Shown here: piece by piece, positions 28,540-35,983 of the stretch
Numbering within the stretch: the stretch's first letter is position 1
Layout of the letters: each line of letters starts with the position of its first letter
NCBI GenBank assembly: GCA_963764585.1
Contig: CAVXTB010000013.1
Location: 1 to 64,000 of the forward strand
Direction: 5' to 3'
From: JAOPZW01 sp963764585
GTDB taxonomy: Bacteria; Actinomycetota; Thermoleophilia; Solirubrobacterales; Solirubrobacteraceae
Length of the DNA: 64,000 nt
Notes under the pieces: generated by a model
What the model was told of the DNA's origin: nothing
The model's input: only the letters and a program-made list of their open reading frames with translations
The model's database searches: none
Made by a program: the position numbers and the translations under genes

Positions 28540-29294
28540 CAGGTGACCACGAGGTGGAACGCGCGGTCGGTCGCCGCGCCGGCACTGGTGAACGTGCGCA
28601 CGGTCACCGTGTCGTTGTCGGCGAGCGCCGTGGTGATCTCGCCCGGGTCCGTGCCGGTGATCGTCGCCGTGCGGGCGCACTTGCTCACATCGCTGTCGAA
28701 GTCGACGCTGTAGACGCTCGCGGCGTTGCTCGCCGCCTTCGCGCCGCGGCCGGCGTTGAGCGCACCGGTGGCCGACACATCGGCGAACTTGTTGAGCGCC
28801 TGCGCAGCGGTGACGATCTCGTCGGCGCTCTTGCCATCGACCTGGTCGGCGTTCAGGCCGGTGGCCACGCCCTTGGCGGTCGTCGTGAACGGCGCCGCGG
28901 TCGCCGGGCCCGTGATCGAGCCGACCTCGGTGCCGCTGTTGGTGTTGAACTCGAAGGCGCGGCCCGCCGCGAGGTTGCTCGCCCGCACGCAGGGCTCGTT
29001 GCCCTTCGGCGTGCCGCCGGCGCCCGAGCGACAGCCGTACACCGCGCCGCCGCCGTTGGTGGACTTGTTGGACTGGCGCGTGCCGTACGTCCCGACGTTG
29101 GCGATGATCTCCGTCTCCTTGCTGTACGCGCGGCGCGCGTCGGGTGACGGGTTGCGCGCGCCACCGCGGACGCTGTTGCCCTCGCCGAACGCGCCGGCGA
29201 ACGGCGCGACGAGCAGCGCGACGAGCAGCGCGGCGGCGAGGATCCACGGCCCCTGGGCGCGTACGCCCACTGCCTTGCGAATGAGGGTTCGCAT
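28536..29294 (-). CDS. Secreted or surface protein of a Solirubrobacterales-type family
   Basis: The 252-aa product has a signal anchor (GPWILAAALLVALLVAPFAGAFG), a Gly/Ser/Asn-rich middle with two cysteines (VYGCRSGAGGTPKGNEPC), and the segment GLNADQVDGKSADEIVTAAQ, which I know from secreted proteins of related genomes. The C-terminal part (DFDSDVSKCARTATITG to HLVVTC) looks like a small beta domain closed by a disulfide. AGGAGG precedes the ATG at 29294. Function unknown. Confidence 0.75.
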   Translation of the reverse strand: MRTLIRKAVGVRAQGPWILAAALLVALLVAPFAGAFGEGNSVRGGARNPSPDARRAYSKETEIIANVGTYGTRQSNKSTNGGGAVYGCRSGAGGTPKGNEPCVRASNLAAGRAFEFNTNSGTEVGSITGPATAAPFTTTAKGVATGLNADQVDGKSADEIVTAAQALNKFADVSATGALNAGRGAKAASNAASVYSVDFDSDVSKCARTATITGTDPGEITTALADNDTVTVRTFTSAGAATDRAFHLVVTC

Positions 29295-29376
29295 TCCGAC
29301 CTCCTGGTCTCTTGGGGTGCCTATGCCGAACCCAACAGGGCGGTGACGCCCAAGGTTGCGGTGCGGGGTCAGACCG

Positions 29377-30705
29377 TCAGTCGGCTTGCAGGGCGAACAG
29401 CGGCCAGCGGCCGGGGACGCCCTTGAGCGCCTGCATGCCACGCTCCTCGAAGCGCAGGCCGGCGCCGACGACGGTCCCGTAGGTCGTCCCCGAGGCCATG
29501 ACCTCCCCCGGCTGCGCCATCGCCGCGACGCGCGCGGCGATGTGGACGGCCATGCCCCCGACGTCGCCGCCCATGACCTCGCACTCGCCGGTGTGCAGGC
29601 CGACGCGGACCTCGAGCCCGACCTCGCGGACGGCGTGGACGATCGCCTCCGCACAGCGCACGGCCTGCGACGGCGCCCCGTCGAAGGCGATGAGGAAGGC
29701 GTCGCCGATCGTCTTGACCTCGCGCCCGCCGAAGCGGTCGATCTCGCGGCGCACGGCGGTCTGGTGGGCGGACAGCAGGTCGCGCCACGGCGCGTCGCCC
29801 AGGCGCGCGGCGTGGCCGGTGGAGTCGGCGATGTCGCTGAAGATCACCGTCAGCAGGGCGCGGGCGACGGTGCGCGAGCGCCCGCCGGTGAGGAACTCCT
29901 CGATCTCGCCGAGCAGGTCGGAGCTGTCGACCGCGCCGGGCAGGTTGTCGACGCCCTCGAGCTCGACGTAGCGCGCGCCCGGGATGTGCTCGGCCAGGTA
30001 GCGCGAGTGGCGCACGTCGATGAGGCGATCGCCGGTGCGGTGCAGGATCAGCGTCGGCACGCGGATCTCGTCGAGCAGGTGGCCGACCTTGTGGTCGCCG
30101 ACGTAGCCCATGAGCCGCACGAGCTCGCCCGGGCTCGACGACAGGCGCTCCATGCGCGCCATCCACGCGCGCATCCGCGGGTCGTCGGCGCGCGAGGGGG
30201 CGATCTGCTCGAGGTTGAGCCCCGTGCCCCAGCTCTCGGCGATCTGGTCCCACATCTGGCGGCGCTCGGCCTCGTCGAACGTCCAGTCGACGTCGGCGTC
30301 GGCCGCCGCCCGCGCCATCGAGGCGTAGAGGACGAGGCCCTGCACGCGCTCGGGCGCGCGCGCGGCGGCGGTGATCGCCAGCAGCCCGCCGGTCGTGTAG
30401 CCCATGAGCACGGCGCGCTCGCTGCCCGCGGCGTCGAGCACGGCGAGCACGTCGCCGACCTCCTCGTCGAGCCCGAGCGCCTCGGTGCGCGAGTCCGACA
30501 GGCCGCAGCCGCGGCGGTCCATGACGATGAAGCGCACGAAGCCCATCAGGCGCTGGAAGAAGCCGGCGAGGCCGGGCTGCTCCCACAGGTGCTCGACGTG
30601 CGAGATGAAGCCGGGGATGAACAGCAGGTCGATCGGGGCGTCGCCGATCGCGGTCCACGCGATCGTGGCACCGTCGTTGCGGGCGTAGCGCGTGTCGATC
30701 TGCAC
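29377..30705 (-). CDS. Alpha/beta-hydrolase fused to a class III adenylate/guanylate cyclase
   Basis: The 442-aa protein has an N-terminal alpha/beta-hydrolase fold (LLFIPGFISHVEHLWEQP, VMDRRGCGLSD) and a C-terminal cyclase domain from about residue 265 (TVIFSDIADST with the first metal Asp, KTIGDAFLIAF with the second, GLHTGE, IAARVAAMA). It would make cAMP or cGMP. In the hydrolase half the nucleophile elbow reads G-Y-T104-T-G instead of GxSxG, so classical esterase activity is doubtful and a sensing role is more likely. Domain order is like mycobacterial Rv1900c-type cyclases. No membrane segment is seen. Confidence 0.88.
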   Translation of the reverse strand: MQIDTRYARNDGATIAWTAIGDAPIDLLFIPGFISHVEHLWEQPGLAGFFQRLMGFVRFIVMDRRGCGLSDSRTEALGLDEEVGDVLAVLDAAGSERAVLMGYTTGGLLAITAAARAPERVQGLVLYASMARAAADADVDWTFDEAERRQMWDQIAESWGTGLNLEQIAPSRADDPRMRAWMARMERLSSSPGELVRLMGYVGDHKVGHLLDEIRVPTLILHRTGDRLIDVRHSRYLAEHIPGARYVELEGVDNLPGAVDSSDLLGEIEEFLTGGRSRTVARALLTVIFSDIADSTGHAARLGDAPWRDLLSAHQTAVRREIDRFGGREVKTIGDAFLIAFDGAPSQAVRCAEAIVHAVREVGLEVRVGLHTGECEVMGGDVGGMAVHIAARVAAMAQPGEVMASGTTYGTVVGAGLRFEERGMQALKGVPGRWPLFALQAD

Positions 30706-30786
30706 CCGCCCTGAAGCCTACGCGGGTGCGCCGCGCTGCCCGCGCGAGCAGCGCAACTCTCCTTCGGCGGGTAGGTTCAGGGTGTC

Positions 30787-31164
30787 GTGCCCCGGCCCAT
30801 CTCGCCAGAAGTGCGGCACTTCGTGCTCGAGCGCATCCATTCGGTGGCACAGCTCGAGCTGCTGCTCATGCTGCATCGCGACCCGACGGTCGAGTGGACG
30901 GCCGAGGCGGCCGGGCGCGAGATGCGCTACCCGGCCGACTGGGCGGCGGCCGAGCTGCTCGGGCTCCGGCGCGCCGGCCTGGTCGGCGCGCGCGGTCGCG
31001 CGTACCGGTACCGCACGCGGTCGGCGCTCGCCCACGTCGTCGACGAGCTGGCCGAGACGTTCAGCCGGCGGCGCAGCACCGTCACCGCCCTGATCTTCTC
31101 CGGGACCGGCAACGACGTGCAGTGCTTCTCCGACGCCTTCCGGGTGCCGCGCAAGGAGGACTAG
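30787..31164 (+). CDS. Winged-helix-like protein of unknown function
   Basis: The 125-aa product looks like a winged helix: ISPEVRHFVLERIHSVAQLELLLMLHRDP, then EWTAEAAGREMRYPADWAAAELLGLRRAGLVGARG, then a basic, helical end. The start is GTG at 30787. Its stop shares one base with the GTG of the next gene (TAGTG). With the two small membrane proteins downstream it forms a three-gene unit that I recall as recurrent in bacteria, though its role is unknown to me. Confidence 0.7.
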   Translation: MPRPISPEVRHFVLERIHSVAQLELLLMLHRDPTVEWTAEAAGREMRYPADWAAAELLGLRRAGLVGARGRAYRYRTRSALAHVVDELAETFSRRRSTVTALIFSGTGNDVQCFSDAFRVPRKED

Positions 31165-31436
31165 TGGCGACCGCCGTCTACATCCTGTGCGCCGTGACGA
31201 GCCTCGCCTGCGCGCTGCTGCTGCTCGCCGCCTACCGGCGCGAGCGCGCGCGGCTGCTGCTCTGGAGCTGCCTGTGCTTCGCATGGCTGGCGGTCAACAA
31301 CGTGCTGCTCGTCGTCGACCTCGTGCTCGCGACCGACCTCGACCTCTCGATCGCGCGGGTGGCGACCGCTCTCGTCGGGCTGCTGACGCTCCTCTTCGGG
31401 CTCATCTACGACACCGGCCGCAGCGAGGGCGCGTGA
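31164..31436 (+). CDS. Small three-helix membrane protein (DUF5985-like)
   Basis: The 90-aa product has three hydrophobic helices (VYILCAVTSLACALLLLAAY, LLLWSCLCFAWLAVNNVLLVVDL, VATALVGLLTLLFGLIY) with charged YRRERAR between the first two, and matches my memory of DUF5985. It starts with GTG overlapping the previous stop and shares one base with the ATG of the next gene (TGATG). Function unknown; co-translation with its paralogue suggests a heteromeric membrane unit. Confidence 0.7.
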   Translation: MATAVYILCAVTSLACALLLLAAYRRERARLLLWSCLCFAWLAVNNVLLVVDLVLATDLDLSIARVATALVGLLTLLFGLIYDTGRSEGA

Positions 31437-31747
31437 TGTTCGAGGCCCTCGTCGGAGCCAGCGTCCTTGCCGCCGCCGCCATCGCGCTCTTCTTCCTGCG
31501 CTTCTGGCAGCAGACGCGCGACCGGCTCTTCCTGATCTTCGCGCTCGCCTTCGCGGTCTTCGCGGTCAACCGCATCCTGCTGAGCGCGCTCGACGACGAG
31601 AGCGAGGCGCAGACGGTCGTCTACCTCGCGCGGGCGCTCACCTTCGCGCTGATCGCGCTGGCGATCGTGGACAAGAGCAGGCCGGAGCTCACCGGATGGC
31701 TGCGCCGCCCGGCGAGACGACGAGCCACGTCCCGCCGAACTCGGTGA
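31436..31747 (+). CDS. Second small membrane protein (DUF5985-like)
   Basis: The 103-aa product resembles its neighbour: a first helix (LVGASVLAAAAIALFFLRFW), QQTRDRLF, a second helix (LIFALAFAVFAVNRILLSAL) and a third (ARALTFALIALAIV), ending in a basic tail (RRPARRRATSRRTR). Its 3' end overlaps the 3' end of the convergent gene at 31689 by 59 nt. Confidence 0.68.
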   Translation: MFEALVGASVLAAAAIALFFLRFWQQTRDRLFLIFALAFAVFAVNRILLSALDDESEAQTVVYLARALTFALIALAIVDKSRPELTGWLRRPARRRATSRRTR

Positions 31748-32120
31748 CGTCCTGGCAGAGGATCTCGCCCGCCCGGCGCTCGCCGACGTAGTAGTAGAGC
31801 GGGTGGCCGCGGTAGGTCACCTGGCGCGAGCCGTCGCGGCGGCGGGTGGTCGCGAGCAGGCTGCGGCGCGCGCCGCGCCCCGCGGCCAGCGGCGCGTGCG
31901 CGATGAGCGGCGGCCACGCCTTCGCGCAGGCGCCGTAGCACTGACTGCGCGCCGAGCGCTCGCGCGTGAAGAGGTAGAGCGTGCGGCCACCGCCGTCGGT
32001 GAGGATGTGCCCGTAGCGGCTGCCGTGGACCTCGACGCTCGGGCTCGCGGCCATCGCGGCGGCGGGCACGACCGTGAGCGCCGCGGCGACGAGCAGGACG
32101 GTGATCAACGCGCGCCTCAT
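31689..32120 (-). CDS. Secreted COG4315-type repeat protein
   Basis: The 143-aa product has a signal peptide (ITVLLVAAALTVVPAAAMAA) followed by two repeats of the PF03640 kind: YGHILTDGGGRTLYLFTRE with CYGACAKAWPPL, and RQVTYRGHPLYYYVGERRAGEILCQDVTEFGGTWLVVSP. It lacks a lipobox and should be released or surface held. The function of the family is unknown. Paralogue of 22574-23059. The C-terminal coding end overlaps the convergent membrane-protein gene. Confidence 0.8.
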   Translation of the reverse strand: MRRALITVLLVAAALTVVPAAAMAASPSVEVHGSRYGHILTDGGGRTLYLFTRERSARSQCYGACAKAWPPLIAHAPLAAGRGARRSLLATTRRRDGSRQVTYRGHPLYYYVGERRAGEILCQDVTEFGGTWLVVSPGGAAIR

Positions 32121-32151
32121 GGACGGGCAGTCCTCGCGGCGGGGTCAGCCA

Positions 32152-33111
32152 TTACGCGCTCAGCCGCTGCACCGTGATCGAGAACGTCGCGGTGTAGCGC
32201 TGGCCGGGCGCGACCGTCGAGAGGCGGTCGCCGGTTGCGAGCGCGTTGGTCGGCGCGGTCATCGGCTCGAAGCAGACGACGTCGTCGGTGGCCGGTGCGA
32301 AGACCTGGGCGACCGGATAGCCCTCGTCGAAGCGGACGGTGATGCGGCGGCCGCCGCCGGCGAGGACGAACTCCGCGCCCGCGGGGACGTCGACGTAGCC
32401 GTCGTCGAAGGTGCGGTCGCCGAGCGCGCCGGCGTCTGCGGGCATCGCCCACGAGGCGCCCGTCGGGAGCGAGCGGCCGTCGAGCTCGAGGTGGCGCATG
32501 GCAGGCAGCTCGACGCGCCACTGCCCGCGCGCGACCGCGGGGAGGCGCAGGTAGGGGTGAAAGCCGAAGGCGACCGGCACGGGGAGGTCGCCGGTCGCGG
32601 TGAGCGTCGTACGCACGGTGAGCGTGCGCCGGCGCAGCGCGACGTCGAGCGCGACGCGGTGCGGGAACGGGAAGGCCGCGAGCAGCTCGGGGTGGGCTGC
32701 GAAGTCGAGCTCGGCCGCCAGCGCCCAGGCGCCGTTGCCGTTGGCGACCGCGTGGCGCAGCCGCCAGTGCGGCGAGCCGCCGAGCAGCCCATGGATCGGC
32801 AGGCCATGCTCGTCGCGAGCGACGAGGGGCGAGTCGCGCGTCAGGCGCACCGCGGTGCCGTTGACGCGGTACTCGTCGGCGGCGAGGCGGTTGGCCCACG
32901 GGTGCAGCAGCGGGATGCCCATGGTCGTGCCGCCGCGCGCGTAGCAGTCCACGCCGAGGCCGCGGCCGAGCAGCTCCTCGCCACCGTCGCGCAGCGACGC
33001 GCCGACCATCCCGGCGCCCGGGACGAAGGTGGCGTCGAGGTGCGCGGAGGCCGAGCGCAGGCGGATCGCCTCGTAGCCCTCGACGCGGGTGGGCTCGGTG
33101 AGCTGCTGCAT
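32152..33111 (-). CDS. Aldose 1-epimerase family protein
   Basis: The 319-aa protein has the galactose-mutarotase fold marks: LLHPWANRL (His70, Arg75), PIHGLLGG (His107) and FGFHPYLRLP, with ARGGTTMGIPLL before. It interconverts sugar anomers or related hexose derivatives; the exact sugar is unknown. It is preceded on its strand by GTAAC-N17-GACCT ending 9 nt before the ATG, in a region shared with the divergent DM13 gene. Confidence 0.85.
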   Translation of the reverse strand: MQQLTEPTRVEGYEAIRLRSASAHLDATFVPGAGMVGASLRDGGEELLGRGLGVDCYARGGTTMGIPLLHPWANRLAADEYRVNGTAVRLTRDSPLVARDEHGLPIHGLLGGSPHWRLRHAVANGNGAWALAAELDFAAHPELLAAFPFPHRVALDVALRRRTLTVRTTLTATGDLPVPVAFGFHPYLRLPAVARGQWRVELPAMRHLELDGRSLPTGASWAMPADAGALGDRTFDDGYVDVPAGAEFVLAGGGRRITVRFDEGYPVAQVFAPATDDVVCFEPMTAPTNALATGDRLSTVAPGQRYTATFSITVQRLSA

Positions 33112-33120
33112 GGCCGCCCC

Positions 33121-33147
33121 AGGTCTCGGAGGCCCGCGGCGCGTTAC
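33121..33147 (-). promoter_or_regulatory. GTAAC-N17-GACCT promoter-like motif (aldose epimerase)
   Basis: On the minus strand GTAAC (33147-33143) and GACCT (33125-33121) are 17 nt apart, and GACCT ends 9 nt before the ATG at 33111. The context CCGAGACCTGGG is the same as that before the GH15 gene. The GTAAC box is half of the palindrome GTTACGCGTAAC (33143-33154) shared with the + strand motif. Confidence 0.6.
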
Positions 33148-33149
33148 GC

Positions 33150-33176
33150 GTAACGCCCGGACGGCGACCCGGGTCT
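33150..33176 (+). promoter_or_regulatory. GTAAC-N17-GGTCT promoter-like motif (DM13 gene)
   Basis: GTAAC (33150-33154) and GGTCT (33172-33176) are separated by 17 nt; the second box ends 9 nt before the ATG at 33186. It is the mirror partner of the motif for the divergent epimerase gene. Confidence 0.58.
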
Positions 33177-33185
33177 GAACGCGCC

Positions 33186-33644
33186 ATGCGTCTCCTCCTC
33201 GTGCTCGCCGGCGTCGCGGTCGTGGCGATCGCCGCCTTCGTCCTGGCCTACTTCGAGCCGCAGAAGCTCTTGATCGACGACCGCGTGTCCGAAGCCGCGC
33301 CCGCCGCCACGGTGCAGACGCTCTCGAACGGAGCGTTCCGCGGCTACGAGCACGCCACGCAGGGACGGGCGCGCGTGATCGCAGCGCCCGACGGCCGGCG
33401 TTACGTGCGCTTCGAGGACTTCAGCACCTCCAACGGGCCCGCGCTGAAGGTCTACCTCAGCGCCGCCCGCGCCACCGGCCCCGGCGACGCGTTCGACGAC
33501 CGCTTCGTCGACCTCGGCGACCTCAAGGGCAACATCGGCCCGCAGAACTACGCGATCCCGCGCGCGGTGCGCCTCGACCGGTATCGCAGCGTGGTCGTGT
33601 GGTGCAAGCGCTTCGGCGTTCCCTTCGCGGCGGCCGCGCTGTGA
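33186..33644 (+). CDS. DM13-domain protein, membrane-anchored
   Basis: The 152-aa product has an N-terminal signal anchor (LLLVLAGVAVVAIAAFVLAYF) and then a DM13 domain (GAFRGYEHATQGRARVI, RYVRFEDFSTSNGPALKVYLSA, VDLGDLKGNIGPQNYAIP, VVVWCKRFGVPFAAA). The single conserved Cys in VVWCKRF is a hallmark of the fold; DM13 proteins have been proposed to carry electrons outside the membrane. The promoter-like motif at 33150-33176 directly precedes it. Confidence 0.85.
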   Translation: MRLLLVLAGVAVVAIAAFVLAYFEPQKLLIDDRVSEAAPAATVQTLSNGAFRGYEHATQGRARVIAAPDGRRYVRFEDFSTSNGPALKVYLSAARATGPGDAFDDRFVDLGDLKGNIGPQNYAIPRAVRLDRYRSVVVWCKRFGVPFAAAAL

Positions 33645-33754
33645 GCCCCCCGCCGAAACCGCTGGTCGACCGCGTCGTGGCGCAGCCGCGGGCGATGCGC
33701 GCGACCGCCGTCGCGCCGGCGGCGCCGCGCTTCGAGCCGCGCCGCCCGAGATGA
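33641..33754 (+). CDS. Possible 37-aa ORF between DM13 gene and aquaporin remnant
   Basis: GTG 33641 overlaps the DM13 stop (GTGA) and the TGA at 33752-33754 overlaps the next ATG. The peptide is Pro/Ala/Arg-rich without recognisable features. The tidy overlaps could reflect a real small gene or the decayed start of the pseudogene behind it; I lean toward the latter. Confidence 0.2.
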   Translation: MSPPPKPLVDRVVAQPRAMRATAVAPAAPRFEPRRPR

Positions 33755-34274
33755 TGGGCACGCCGGCCTGCGCGGGCCGGCGCTGGCGCGTCTTCGCCGC
33801 CGAGCTCGTCGGGACGGCGGCGTTCGTCCTCGGCGCGCTCTCGGGCGTGTCGGCGACCGCGACCTCGCCGGCTACGTCCTCGGTCAGCTGGTGGGAGCAC
33901 TGGCCGGCAGCGTCGCCTTTCACCTCCTGTGGGGCGGCGCCGCGCGCGCGGTCGGCGGCGGCGTGACCCACCCGGCCGTCCCGGCGGCGGCCGCGATCGC
34001 GCTCGAGGCCGCGATGACCGCGCTGCTCGTCGCCGTCATCGTCGCCTGCGTCTCCTCGGCCCGCCTGGAGCGCTTCACGCCGCTCGTGATCTGGCCGGTG
34101 ATCGCGCTGCTCATCTGGCTGCTGTCACCCGACACCGGGACGAGCCTCAACCCCGCGCGCAGCGCAGGCCCGGCCGTCGCCTTCGGCGATCTGCGCGACC
34201 TGTGGCTGTACGTCGTGGCGCCGACCGCCGGCGCGCTCGCCGCGGCGCTGCCGTGGGCTCGCCGCCACGCGTAA
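33751..34274 (+). pseudogene. Degraded MIP/aquaporin-family channel
   Basis: The start (RVFAAELVGTAAFVLGALSGVSA) is the first helix of the family. The reading frame is then lost, and in another frame one finds AGYVLGQLVGALAGSVAFHLL, the helices EAAMTALLVAVIVACVSSA and VIWPVIALLIWLL, and the second pore loop TSLNPARSAGPAV with an intact NPA. The segment with the first NPA motif and helix 2 is missing, so about 130 nt plus a frame change have been lost near 33850-33870. No functional channel can be made. Confidence 0.75.
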
Positions 34275-34296
34275 CACCCGCGCCCTCGAACGGACT
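34271..34296 (+). promoter_or_regulatory. GTAAC-N16-GGACT motif before the SDR/GMC operon
   Basis: GTAAC (34271-34275) lies within ACGCGTAAC, the same context as in the two palindromic sites, and GGACT follows after 16 nt (34292-34296). Unlike the others it leaves a 33-nt leader with a clear AGGAGGA before the ATG at 34330. Confidence 0.45.
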
Positions 34297-34329
34297 GCGC
34301 CGCATCCCGACCCAGGAGGAACTCCCCAG

Positions 34330-35175
34330 ATGGCAACCGCCCCCACCCCCACCCGCGCAGACGGCCTCCGCGGGCTGAAGGGCAAGAACGTCCTCGTCAC
34401 CGGCGGCAGCTCGGGCATCGGCCAGGCGATCGCCGTGCGGTTCGCCGAGCACGGCGCCAACGTCGCGATCAACTACCTCACGACGACCGACGAGGCGCAG
34501 GACACCGAGGAGCAGGTCCACGCGTGCGTGCACCGCGTCCGCCAGGAGGGCGTGCGCGACGTGCTCGTCCAGGGCGACGTCTCCAACGAGGACGACGTCG
34601 TGCGCATGGTCGGCGAGGCGGCGGCCGGGCTCGGCGGGCTCGACGTGCTCGTCAACAACGCGGGCATCCAGATCTCCAGGCCCTCGCACGAGCTGTCGAG
34701 CGCCCACTTCGACAAGGTCCTCGCCGTCAACCTGCGCGGCTCGTTCCTGTGCGCCCGCGAGGCGATCAAGCAGTTCCTCGACGAGGAGCGTGGCGGCTCG
34801 ATCATCAACGTCTCGAGCGTCCACCAGCTCATCCCCAAGCCCGACTACCTGGGCTACTCGTGCTCGAAGGGCGGGATGATGAACCTGACCCGGACGCTGG
34901 CCCTCGAGTACGCCGCGCGCGGCATCCGCGTCAACGGCATCGGCCCGGGCGCGACGATCACGCCGATCAACTCGGCCTGGATCGACGACCCGGTCAAGAA
35001 GGAGCAGGTCGAGAGCCACATCCCGATGCGCCGCGCCGGCACCGCCGACGAGATGGGCGGGGTGGCGTGCTTCCTGGCCTCCGACGACGCCGCCTACATC
35101 ACCGGCCAGACGATCTTCGTCGACGGCGGCCTGACGCTCTTCCCGAGCTTCCGCGAGCCGTGGTCCTCGGAGTGA
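34330..35175 (+). CDS. SDR-family oxidoreductase (glucose/ribitol dehydrogenase type)
   Basis: The 281-aa protein has an extra N-terminal segment and then VLVTGGSSGIGQAI, NNAGIQISRPS, INVSSVHQ (catalytic Ser), YLGYSCSKGGMM (Tyr and Lys) and NGIGPGATITPINSAW, ending YITGQTIFVDGGLTLFPSF. This layout is like the YhdF/glucose-1-dehydrogenase-type reductases. It is the first gene of a four-gene operon and its stop overlaps the next GTG. Confidence 0.88.
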   Translation: MATAPTPTRADGLRGLKGKNVLVTGGSSGIGQAIAVRFAEHGANVAINYLTTTDEAQDTEEQVHACVHRVRQEGVRDVLVQGDVSNEDDVVRMVGEAAAGLGGLDVLVNNAGIQISRPSHELSSAHFDKVLAVNLRGSFLCAREAIKQFLDEERGGSIINVSSVHQLIPKPDYLGYSCSKGGMMNLTRTLALEYAARGIRVNGIGPGATITPINSAWIDDPVKKEQVESHIPMRRAGTADEMGGVACFLASDDAAYITGQTIFVDGGLTLFPSFREPWSSE

Positions 35176-35972
35176 CCGACGGGGCGGCGCTCGGAGCGCT
35201 GCGCCACATCGACGACGCCAAGCGCGCGGCCGCCCTCACGGCCGCGCGCACGGGCCGCGTCTACGACCTCGGCCGCGAGCTGCACGAGGGCATCCCGGTC
35301 TTCCCGGGGCGCCACTTCCGCCAGACGCTCGTGCCCAACCCGGGCCCCGCGCTGGGCGACAACTGCGTCGACTGGAGCCACGAGGTCATCAGCACGACGA
35401 TGCAGCTCGGCACGCACCTCGACGCGCTGTGCCACCTGCGCATGGGCAACGAGGGCTACGACGGCTTCACGCTGGCCGACTCCACGCCCTCCGGAGTGAC
35501 GCGGCTCGGGATCGAGACGGTGCCGCAGATCGTCACGCGCGGCTGGCTGGTCGACGTCGCGCCGCGCGGGCCGGGCGACGTGATCACCGTCGCCGACGTC
35601 GCCGGCATCGACGTCGAGCCCGGCGACGCCGTGCTCTTCCACACCGGCTGGGGCGCGCATTGGGACGACCCCGATCGCTACCTGTCCGGCGAGCCGGGCC
35701 CGGGGCTCGAGCTCGGCGAGTGGCTGGCCCGACGGGGCGTCGCGCTGACCGGGTGCGACACGTGGAGCTACGGGCCCGTGCCCGCCGAGCATCCCGACCG
35801 CCCGTTCGAGGTCCCCCAGCACCTCAACGTCCGCCACGGCGTCTTCATCGTCGAGAACCTCGACCTGTCCGCGCTGGCCGCCGACGGCGTGCGCGAGTTC
35901 GCGCTCGTGCTCACCCACCCCAAGCTCCGCGGCGCGACCGGCGCCTGGACCTCCCCCATCGCCCTCGTCTGA
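35172..35972 (+). CDS. Cyclase-family metal-dependent hydrolase (kynurenine formamidase-like)
   Basis: The 266-aa product has YDLGRELHEGIPVFPGRH at the start and LGTHLDALCH (His82, Asp84, His88), the metal-binding motif of the cyclase/formamidase family. It ends with a conserved FALVLTHPKLRGATGAWTSP. The family opens amides or lactones; the substrate here is unknown. The GTG start at 35172 overlaps the SDR stop (GTGA). Placement between an SDR and a GMC oxidoreductase suggests hydrolysis of an oxidised intermediate such as a lactone. Confidence 0.82.
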   Translation: MTDGAALGALRHIDDAKRAAALTAARTGRVYDLGRELHEGIPVFPGRHFRQTLVPNPGPALGDNCVDWSHEVISTTMQLGTHLDALCHLRMGNEGYDGFTLADSTPSGVTRLGIETVPQIVTRGWLVDVAPRGPGDVITVADVAGIDVEPGDAVLFHTGWGAHWDDPDRYLSGEPGPGLELGEWLARRGVALTGCDTWSYGPVPAEHPDRPFEVPQHLNVRHGVFIVENLDLSALAADGVREFALVLTHPKLRGATGAWTSPIALV

Positions 35973-35983
35973 GGAGGCACGAG

